Program-made: the position numbers and the translations under genes
NCBI GenBank assembly: GCA_035578175.1
Contig: JAQMRL010000003.1
Location: 102,784,969-102,848,968, forward strand
DNA: 64,000 nt
Reading direction: 5' to 3'
Origin: Catonia carolina
Taxonomy: Eukaryota > Arthropoda > Insecta > Hemiptera > Achilidae
Shown: in pieces, positions 54,789-64,000 of the stretch
Numbering within the stretch: the first letter of the stretch is position 1
Layout of the letters: each line of letters opens with the position of its first letter
The notes under the pieces: generated by a model
Seen by the model: the letters and a program-made list of their open reading frames with translations, nothing else
Database searches by the model: none
Told to the model about the DNA's origin: nothing

Positions 54789-57084
54789 ACGAGAATGTTT
54801 AAAAAATTACACGGCGTCGATGTTTTAACGGAAATCTACGAGTATATAGGTTAGTAAATAAAATAAGAAACTATTCAACGAAATTTTTTGTAGTAGATCG
54901 TCTGTTAGTTGTTGTGGAATGGGACAAAGATAACATCAGTGTATATGTAAATAATTCATGTACTATTAGACATGTTCAAGAGATTAGTACCTGCATTGAG
55001 CATCTGGAATAATCTCTGTCACTGTTGTGTACATTATCACAGTAAATTCTGTGAAATCAATAACGCCAATCTTAGTACTACAACTTACGCCCAAATAAAT
55101 ACAATCTCGCTTAGTAGGTTTTAGTTGAGTTGGTAGTAGATATATATACGAATGTACACATATATCTACCTTCGACATCAAAGACAAACAATATGGAAAA
55201 ACAAAGGAGTAAACAATCTACAAGTACTATTCACCGTAATACTAGATCGATCCTTTTTTATTATTTATAAAGGAGAATCGACGCTCCATTTATGTTTGTA
55301 TTTCCTGTTTATTTGTGATTGGTATACGTGATATGTTATGAATATTACACTCGTTTTATTTGTGTAATCATTTACAAAGCAAAATTACTTCAAAAAAATA
55401 TAAAACTTTGCTTCTAAAATATTTGTTTTAAAATTTTGACAAATATCTATTCCTTATTTTATATATTAACTTCTATTTGAATTTCATATACAAGCTATTT
55501 CTGTTGATATATTTGTTTTGAATTGGCGTGTACCATGATGATTAATGATTTTTGCTGTTTCTTAGATTCACCATTGTAGTACGTGAAATATGACTCCCTC
55601 TTTCCAAACCAGGACATTTCCTATATAAAAGTTTTCTTAATACGTTTTTAAAGAATATTCAGTGAAAAATTAGAATTTCATCGAAACGATGTATCTGAAA
55701 TTTTGAGATATTTTTAATATTAATGTATCACTTAAACGATGGAATTTATCATTTTCAAAAATTATGCAATATTGTTTGATACAGCAGAAATATTATAATT
55801 AATATATTTTAACCTTAAGGTTTAACTCACTTACTTAGGACAGACTAAAACCAAAGGAAACTAAAACAAAGTAATCCTACTACAACAGAGATGGATGGAT
55901 CTTCCTAATAATGTAATGATATTATCGGTGTACATGGCTGGAAGGGAATTTTACAAGAAAATAATTAAGGAAAACTACGTTATGCTAAACGTGTGACCAA
56001 AATTGCTTTCATTCTTAATAATTAGGCCTAATGAATGTCTTTTCTTAAATAAAATTCTTTCAATCACAATTGTTTTTATTTAAATTTCCAGATCTGAAAA
56101 TTGCAATTGAAATAGGCTATCTTTAAAGAATTAAACAATATTTAGGACTACTATTCAAAAAAATCATATTAACAGTCCTTTGTCTGAGGTTAGACTTATC
56201 ATAAACTTATCTTTGACTTATCCTTGTCAGAGCGATTGCCAATATTCGGTAGCGGATCGTCACTAAAAGGAGAAGTCTGAGGTGATGATTCGACTATACA
56301 TTAATATTTCTGAAAGTATTTCTCCTCTAAATAATTAGACCTACGTAATATAATTATTTATTTTAGTTACTTTTTGTGTTTGCCGACATGATTCGCCACC
56401 GATTCACTCAAACGAAAATTTTCAATTTTCAGATTTAAATTCTGGTTTTTACAAAAACCGCCTTTATTTAATTTTATAATGAGGCGAAATGTTTCGGGTA
56501 CAACGTAAGGAACAAAGATTTATTATATATATTATTTTTGCTTTAGAATTTGCTAGGTAAGAGGAAAGGGAACTCTGAGAAACTAGAGCTTAGACGTGAA
56601 CAGAATGGTTACTGAACGGAACTCTTAGTTTTAGTGACAGGGCGAGGTTTTTTGGATATAAATGATTGAATTGAATTTTTAATAAGATGATTATGTTAAC
56701 TAATACTTAAGCGTCGGTTAAATAGAACTTCTGATCGCCAGGGTTTTACCCTACATAACTCTAATTAGCGTCAGATACATGTGTATTTCTTTGTAACTTG
56801 TAAATACTTCTGAAATTTATTCCAATAAGCACAATGCTTTCTTCATGCTACGTCTTCAATGATTTCGTTTTATGGCTTCAAAACCACTAAAGCAAGTTGA
56901 ATATGCTATCTTACACTCGAAGTGCGTTTTAAAAAATTAAGTAAAAAATAATAATGGCGGAAATTCTTAAATATTGCTCGATGTATTTAAAAATTGTGCA
57001 TGATATCCTTTACGAATAGATTTTAAAAGTTTTCCTAAACAGTCCATTTCTAGTAGTAAATTCACTCAAAGTACACAGGTTTGA
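54789..57084. other. Gene-free AT-rich stretch
   Basis: No supported gene or repeat over about 2.3 kb. One TAGGCCT motif at 56033. Confidence 0.45.
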
Positions 57085-57410
57085 TTTTTACCTTCTCTTG
57101 CCTACATGAATATAGGAAGCATATATATAGGAAGGAAAGTATTGTTTTCATGTCGATTTTTCGAAATTCAGTTTTCACCGGATATACACGTTTTCAGACC
57201 CCCTAAAGACAAAATTTTTTTGGGATTGATTTTCATTTTGCATTATTCACTCATGATTAAAATAAGATTATGTTTTTTAGGTTAGTTTTTTTGTTTATTT
57301 CTGATGTTTTATTACTAATGTTAGGTTATATTGTTATTATGTGCTTTGGCAAGAGAAAGTTGTTTGAGTTGAAACACTCAACCATGAAACACTCACCAGA
57401 TTTTAAATCT
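57085..57410 (+). repeat. RA copy, internally deleted
   Basis: The proximal start ('aggaaggaaagtattgtttt', 'cacgttttcagacccc') joins at about 57220 to the distal block ('cactcatgattaaaataaga', 'ttaggttatattgtta', 'ggcaagagaaagttgt'). The central ~450 bp are missing. The 74-codon frame at 57270-57494 is fortuitous. Confidence 0.72.
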
Positions 57411-58198
57411 TATGACGGGAAGAAGTTTCCATTTCAACTACATAAAAGTTCTAGAAGAATTACATTGATGTTTTTCTCTGACTTGTCGTTCTGAAATAAT
57501 TTTAAGTAAAAACAGGATTTAAAAAATAATAATTATAAATTCTAAGAGGTGCATAAGATACCCATTACTAGATTAATCCATTGTACGGTATCATAACAAA
57601 CATGAATAGCGTCAGGCTTGTTTGTAGTATCTCTAGATGGTTGGTTTAGAAGAGTGGCTTAGATACTTCTATAAATCATAAAGGCATTCCAATCTATCTG
57701 AGTGGTCCACACTTTAGACTGAGAGCACACAACAGAGAACACTAGGCTGTAATGTACTATGCTGTGTTACTATACTGCATGCGATTCATTCGCTGAATAG
57801 AGAGATGTAGAATGGAGATTGCACTACAACTGCTACTCTAGTTCGTTTACAGAGTGATGGAGAAGTTACTCGACAATAATTAGTGTGCTATGCAGTACTT
57901 AAGTCGCATACCTGTAAAACCAAATCTACGTAATCAGTATTTTATATTTTTCACAATGACTAAAGTATTAATCCAACGGAAACATTCTCAACTATTATTT
58001 TATTTTTTTCGGAAAAGATATTGACACAACCTATATAATTCTATATAAATCGGCTCTTAAATTACTTCTTTGTTTATATTGTAACGGAATTTGGCTGTTT
58101 GAAATTTGTAAAACAAGTAAAACAAATTATTAATGACGTTAAATTATTATTCTACAGTTATAACTACTAGTAATTTACAATAAAATACTTAACCCAAT
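57411..58198. other. Gene-free stretch
   Basis: Nothing recognised. Confidence 0.4.
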
Positions 58199-58208
58199 AA
58201 TATTTACT

Positions 58209-58543
58209 GTGTTGTTTAGGTCATCAAAAGCTGGTTTGAACCTGTAGAGGTTTTACCAAGTAAAGCGAAGAGTGAGGTCGTTTACCAGTGCCTTCCTCAC
58301 TGAGTGGAAAAGTACGCTTATCAGCTTGCCGGGCCCTCTGAAAAGCACATATTTTCCACTCTGCAAATGACACCTTCACTTCATTCATCACAGGGTCTGG
58401 CTGTATAATAAAATTCATTACTTTCAGAAGAGATAACTTTGATTAGTGTCTTTTACACATCTACCTCTTCGGTTCTTAAATGATTCAGCCATTTAATTGG
58501 GTGACCATGTGATAAGAAACAGAACTATTTTTTTTAGCCCTGG
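58209..58543 (-). mobile_element. S4 retroposon, 5'-truncated, with TSDs
   Basis: The minus strand runs from 'ccagggct' to 'gacctaaacaac'. The 5' ~60 bp present in the other copies are missing. Flanks AATATTTACT (58199-58208) and AATATTGACT (58544-58553) form a 10-bp TSD with one mismatch. 5' truncation with a TSD is a hallmark of reverse-transcription-based insertion. Confidence 0.82.
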
Positions 58544-58553
58544 AATATTGACT

Positions 58554-60434
58554 AAATTTATCAAAGAATGTGATAAAAATTTACACTAAAGTTTATTTAA
58601 TCAATAAATCTTTATTGAAACCTATTGAGACATTGGAATACAACTTACGGTGCATCTATGACTTCTAACATTGAGATCTGAACAACTCCAGTCAAAGAAC
58701 ATCAGACACATGTAAGACCCTTGGTTTATCTATAAAAATATAATTGTAATTTTGTATATACAATTTTTCAAAATCCCCAAATTTTGTTTTTACGCCAGAT
58801 CTATCAAGTAAACACCGAAAATAAGTTTAGCTAAATTTTTGTCTGTTTGTATGTTACGGCATGACGCAAGAACCGCTGAACCAAATTCAATGAATTCGGT
58901 ATTTAGGTTCTGGACATAATCGAAATGAAAATAGGATACAATGTTTTTTTAATATCACAGGGATGGCGGAGTTCAGAGGGTGGGGTTAACAAAAAACTAC
59001 GTGTATCTCCGTTAAAAGTCAATGTATCATAAAATGTTATATAGGCTAATCGAAATTACGAAACGTTTAAGGACAAATAAGTTTGATTATATGTAAAGTT
59101 TTTCATTTTCATGCATAATGACGGAGATATTACCAATTAAGTTAAAAATAAACATATCAATATTTTTAGAATATGAACTGCAAAATAAACAGAAGAATAA
59201 ACGTAGACCTACGCGCCGGTAAAACCCGTATTCATTCAGTCAAGTTACCTACCTTCTCATTCCACTAGGATACTATGCACCCATTCTCGGTCACATTGTC
59301 AAAAATGAATCAGTATTCTTAATAGTTTGTTAGTTAACCATCGTGGAGTACCTATTGAGGTTTTCTTTCATTTATTATGAAAATAATAAAGCGCATCATA
59401 TCTTAATTTAAACATACCAAGATCTCATTTTTATTTTACGTCCAACTATTTATTTTTCATTAATAATAATACTGATGTTGAAAGGAGGTACGAGTAGATA
59501 ACAATGAATAATAGGTTTATTTCTTTTCTCGTTTTCACTCCATACTTTATTTTTTCTATACAGGCTATCTTTATCAGAATATTATTAACGATTTTCAGTA
59601 TTAAAACTCGTTGGGAAAATAGGAAAATAATATTTATTGCTTTAATTAGTTTTAGATTTAGTTTCAGGTTATTAATTATAACTGTGATTCTTTCGGAAAA
59701 TTCTAACGTGAAAATGCTTTAATATTTCTTTGTGAATTTAAAGAAACAAATGTGCCAAAATTCAGGTCTCCAGGTTATGAAGTGATTAGGGAACTAATGA
59801 GCGAGTGAATCAGTGACTCATTGAGGACTTCTTTAATTAAAAATATGAAACTCTGTAAATAAGCGTTTCGTAAAGTTATACGTTTCTCACAGAGTTGTTA
59901 AAAACACACAAGAAAACACTTTTTATTGTCCTTCTCTGATAATTTATACGAGTAGCCTATCTTTGCTACAGAAAATTTAGGTTTAATTAATTATTTTGTA
60001 AAATTTATTTTAAAAAATTGTTTCACAAATTAAATTCAGTACAATTTTATCTACTTAATAAGTTTCATATAATTTTTAAATGGAATGAATACAAAAAAAT
60101 TCTGCAAAACGTAGAAATTTTGCTGTTTTAAACAACATAGTATAAATTTTTATTAGAAATGTTGTCGCATATGTTTTCTACTTTACTACTTATTCTTTTG
60201 TATCCGCTCGTCGCAACTGTAAAATTCCCTACCTGGAAAATTTAATTAAAATTGTGACTTTTTTGATTTGTATCTTGTTAAATTTCATTCATAGAAAAGT
60301 ATGAACGAGGCTTTTTTGTAATAAGGTTTATTTCAATGTTTCAGTTAGAAGAATAAGATATTAGAGCTTCCAAGTCAAATGTGAAAAATAATTATATTCT
60401 ATAATATATTATATATATTCTTATTATATTATAT
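58554..60434. other. Gene-free stretch
   Basis: No supported gene. 58800-59160 has the style of other dispersed arthropod repeats ('gcaagaaccgctgaaccaaa') but no second copy lies in the window. The 72-codon frame 59504-59722 has no family motif. Confidence 0.4.
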
Positions 60435-60488
60435 GCCGGCCTCATTGGCACAATTGGTAACGTGCTCACCTCTCATCATGCGGTCTTG
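60435..60488 (+). mobile_element. SINE1 head fragment fused to RA
   Basis: 'gccggcctcattggcacaat' with the A box, through 'tctcatcatgcggtcttg'. It stops just before the B box and continues without a gap into RA sequence ('gtgtgtgtacaaaatatctc'). Confidence 0.8.
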
Positions 60489-61215
60489 TATGTGTTGTGT
60501 GCGTGTGTGTACAAAATATCTCAAAACGGAATATTGTATGAAATTGAAACTTTGAACTTAATTTTATAAATATTTATAATATAATTTATAAAATAAACTT
60601 AATATGTCAATCGGAAGTAGTAGTTTATTCGTGCAACTTTCTCAAAAACGGATTCTACGATTTTATTTAAAATTACCTCATATATTACATTTTTGTACTT
60701 TATAAGATGGGGAAAGGTGTTTGTGGTGAGGCTGTGCTCTCGTGGTAAAGTTTTTTTTTTAAATTGCAGCCTTAATATATATTTTACGGAAAGTGTTTAT
60801 TATTAAAGTTATAGAAAATTAAAAAAACTTATACTTGTATTTCTAGCTACAGAGCTGAGTTTAGCGTCGATTAATGATTTTCCGTACTTTTCTCATTGAA
60901 ATCGGTAAAAAAACTTTTTTTTTAAGAACTGTGACCTTAGTATACGTTTTACGGCTAAAGTTATAGAAAATTAATAAACCGACAACTTTTATTTCAAGCA
61001 AATTTTTCTACAGTGCTTAGCATGAGCAATTTTCCGTACTTTGCTCATCAAACTTTAAGTCCAACGGAGTTTTATTTAGCGTCATTCACCCATGATTAAA
61101 ATTAGGTTATGTTTTTTTCATCTCACATTGTTTACGTATGATTTAAAATGTTATATGATTTTTCATTATTTATATTGGCTATAGAAAGTCATGTAAATGT
61201 TTCACACCAGATTTT
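60489..61215 (+). repeat. Dispersed repeat RA, copy lacking its start
   Basis: Begins in the (TG)n/'acaaaatatctcaaaacgga' part of RA. It includes 'tcaatcggaagtagtagttt', 'ttctcaaaaacggattc', the distal 'cacccatgattaaaattagg' and ends 'gtttcacaccaga'. The RA start is replaced by the SINE1 head. Confidence 0.75.
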
Positions 61216-63112
61216 TTGTTGTTTATTAATCTTCAGTGACTTTTGACACACCGTGTACCTACTCGTAATATACTCTGGATTTTGACCTGAATTGCTTGCT
61301 TGCCTCATTGATGATTGTTGTTGATTTTTCCTCTCCTTCCACCATTTTTAAAAAACTGTACCATTCTCTGTACGTTTCGCTGTAACAATCATTCATGCAT
61401 TCTCTCAATTTGCATTTTTCATTTCCATCCCTTATTACTTGATCCACTTAAGAGCCTATTTTATGAAATTTTTAATTATCAGAACATAGTTAGCTAAATA
61501 ATTTAGCTAAAACAGTTCAGTACGTAAAACCGTTTAAAACCAATTCAAAATCAGGTATTTTTCTTTTAATTAACTTAAATACTACTGAAAGTAACCATGA
61601 CCAAAATTTTTTAATGTCTTAATTTTTTACTAATCTGAACTCATCAAAATTAAATTTATAATTTGAGCTTTTATATTGCAACTATAGGAATCTAGTGAAT
61701 GCTTCAGTGGAAGCCTCTTTCGGCACCTAGCAAGACAAGCAAACAAGTAAAGACATCTAGAGTTTAACATTAAAATAGTTTAATTAGTTAACTGTTATAT
61801 TAGATTTCACTTAATTTTTTTTCTCACGTTATCAAAAACAATTCGTGTTGAAGTTGGACTTTGTGATTACTAAATTCGACCGGATTTAAATGTACGGAAC
61901 TCTGATTTAAGTTTCAGTGAAAAAATCAAGTATGAACAACTTTTTATATTTAAACCTAACTGATCCTTACTTTGTAGGCCTACTTTGTGTTTTGATGCAT
62001 CGAACCCTCAGCATAGACATAGTAAAAACAACAATGAAAAAACAGTATATTCGTTTCCATTCAAAATGAGAAAATACTCTTATCTAAAGATACAACTATT
62101 ATTACGAACAGATCTATCATAAAATCCACAAAGAAGATTAAAAAGATACTCAAGGGGTTCTTGTATAGAACACCGTCAACGGTTTACCGCTGAGTGATTT
62201 CCTCAACCAGTGCAAAATCAGGAAATTTTTCTTTTTATTTGAAAGAAATATTTTATAATTTTAACTTAAATACTACTGAAAAGAACCTTAATCAAAATTT
62301 ATTAGGTCTTAATTTTTTAACTATTCTGAACTCATCAAAACTAAATTTTTATAATAATTTAAGCATCTAAATCGATATAGGAATGTAGGCAATGCTTCAG
62401 TGTAAGGAATGCTTTTAGTGCTTTTTCAGCCCTAAGCTAGACAAGCAAGCAAATAAAGACATTTAGAGGCTGTTTTAGTACTCGGTGGTAGAAATAAGGA
62501 CAAAAAATACTATTGGTATTAATTTACAATGACAGTAAATTGTTGTAAATAAAGTCATTAAAACGCTTAGGAAATAAAAACCATTTCACTGAAAGGTAGA
62601 TCAAAAAGATAATTCTTTTCGTACAAACTGAAAAAAATAATTTGACTTAAAAATTGCATTAATAGTACCGACAAAAACCAGTTGAGGTTCTATACATTAT
62701 TTTTACGTACAAGTTAATTGTATACTCCGCTTTCCATGAATTTGATCGTACATGTTGTGTTTTATATTTCATTTAGCCTTCTTTGAAAACTGTTTAAAGA
62801 ATTTTAAGCGATTAAGCATCTTTAACAGGGTAAATACTTTTGGCCGGATTGGTTGTTACCCTATCTTTTGAACGTAAACTTAACCTACTTCGAAGCTTTG
62901 ATTGTTTGTTTGAAATTGAATATTCCACACTAAAAAATAACAAAAATAAAAACCGATTAAGCATACTTATCAAGAATTAATCTTCTTGATAATGGTATAC
63001 CGTGTAAGAAAAATAAACAACATCAAATAACGTGTTAGATAAATGAAAGTGTCATCTGCGAACGTTACGTCATGATCTGGAAGTTCGGTTCTTTTAAGCG
63101 TATATAAAAACG
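61216..63112. other. Gene-free AT-rich stretch
   Basis: No supported gene. 61540-61760 and 62205-62465 share 'aaatactactgaaa', 'tcttaattttttaa' and 'gaactcatcaaaa', then 'aggaatctagtgaatgcttc'-like sequence and 'agacaagcaa', so they are two diverged copies of an unnamed ~230-bp repeat in direct orientation. Confidence 0.45.
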
Positions 63113-63131
63113 TATATATATATATATATAA
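63113..63131. repeat. (TA)n microsatellite
   Basis: 'tatatatatatatatata' immediately upstream of the Jockey J2 copy. Confidence 0.8.
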
Positions 63132-63139
63132 AGAAATCA

Positions 63140-63860
63140 ACATGTCCAAGTAAGAGCTTGAACGGTGCAGTAATCCTACAGAAGGAGGAAGTTAAATATT
63201 TGGGTTTGCATCTAGATCGAAAAGTCACGTGGAGAAGTCATATATGGACGAAACGAAACCAACCTGGGCTGAAGTTACGTCAATTGTTCTGGCTCTTAGG
63301 CAGTGAATCTCAACTCTCCCTTGAAAATAAAGTACTCCAATTAATACTAAAACCAGTTTGGACTTAGGTTAGAGCTATGGGGTACAGCTAGTTTATCAAA
63401 TATAAAAATACTGAATCCATCATTCATAAAGATCATAATAATATACAGACCATCAGAATCCATTAGCGATTAACCTCCTCAACAACAGCGAAGATACACA
63501 CAGACTGAAACGTTTTAAAACATTAAACTTACTTCTACGATTTGTTAATCATTTAAACCTTTTTTTTATTTTTTACTTCAACTACTAATCATCGTCATCT
63601 CATAATAGGCATCGTTATCATCGTCATTATCTCCAGCTTCAACAACTTTGTGTTTCAAAATGTTGATTCACAGTTCATCAAGTTTAGTTTTGTTCATATA
63701 TATTTTTCTTCACATTTAGTCTTGTTGAAACACACTACTGAGTGTGGTTTTTATTTTAATTCTAAGGACATTACTCAGATTTTCTCGTCTTTGCTTAAAG
63801 TTTTTGTATTTATAAACTGATTGTAAAAGAAATACACTGTTAGAAAAAAAGGATATGAAA
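63140..63860 (+). pseudogene. Jockey-like LINE (family J2), 3' end, copy 2
   Basis: The plus strand reads SLNGAVI and, after a shift, EEVKYLGLHLDRKVTWRSHI, LRQLFWLLGSESQLSLENKV and LILKPVWT, then a stop. It is truncated downstream of the catalytic box. The C-terminal region carries a deletion relative to 31385-32380. The 3' untranslated region matches and again ends 'aagaaatacactgttagaaa'. Two copies with the same 3' end confirm J2 as one family. Confidence 0.83.
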
Positions 63861-64000
63861 GTATAATAAATTTACGGTATTTGGTATATGCTAAAAGGCT
63901 TTAAAAAGATTTAAGCCATTAAATTTGCTTTATAACTGACCTAAAGACACTAATATTAAAAGTTTTTAAGTTAAACCAGTAGGACTTCGTGGGATAATGG

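Noticed and set aside
61259..61447. 62-codon minus frame with cysteines
   Set aside because: Short, in AT-rich sequence, with no cysteine spacing typical of a known small protein and no second supporting signal.
1..64000. LTR retrotransposon, endogenous virus or CRISPR array
   Set aside because: No paired LTRs, no protease/integrase/capsid-like frames and no regularly spaced short repeats were seen. All reverse transcriptase pieces have LINE-type motif order.

Overview
The window looks like a gene-poor, AT-rich stretch of an arthropod nuclear genome, most likely an insect. This is inferred from the mix of Jockey-, R1-, RTE- and CR1-like LINEs, Tc1/mariner and hAT DNA transposons and tRNA-derived SINEs. 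The species cannot be named, although a hemipteran would fit. I find no host protein-coding gene, no intact tRNA or rRNA gene, no LTR retrotransposon and no CRISPR array. Almost every open frame longer than about 70 codons is either transposon-derived or a chance frame.

Layout. 1-10 kb: a dispersed unclassified repeat (here RA), LINE remnants, an internally deleted mariner-like element (5944-6897) and a tRNA-derived SINE (SINE1). 10-20 kb: two copies of a LINE with a (GAA)n tail, one with target-site duplications (TSDs). A (AAC)-tailed retroposon (S4, 14760-16001) is split by a 5'-truncated R1-like LINE (14968-15804), both with clear TSDs. A cluster of SINE2 and SINE3 pieces follows at 16.7-18.5 kb. 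20-30 kb: LINE B fragments, a ~130-bp-period tandem repeat (RB), degraded Jockey copies, two S4 copies and a 955-bp foldback element made of an inverted duplication of a Tc1/mariner-type transposase gene (28066-29020). 29.7-32.4 kb: a 5'-truncated RTE-like LINE with an open 280-codon frame and 11-bp TSDs, and a Jockey copy. 33-43.5 kb: LINE remnants, SINE1, a 616-bp Tc1/mariner MITE (39269-39884), a retroposed tRNA-like element and a CR1/Jockey-group LINE with an open 537-codon reverse transcriptase frame nested in a LINE B copy. 45-64 kb: a second mariner copy with a different deletion, a TSD-flanked SINE1, RB, RA and S4 copies, a nested hAT pair (53522-54780 containing 54184-54624) and a Jockey 3' end.

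How they work together. These are layered insertions rather than an operon or pathway. Several nests give relative ages: S4 before R1, LINE B before the CR1-like LINE, and hAT-1 before the hAT MITE. SINE1 and S4 have TSDs as expected of LINE-driven retroposition. The two mariner copies depend on a transposase supplied elsewhere. The most interesting candidate system is the foldback at 28066-29020. If transcribed it would form a long hairpin RNA matching its own transposon family, a possible natural source of siRNA. That role is inference only.
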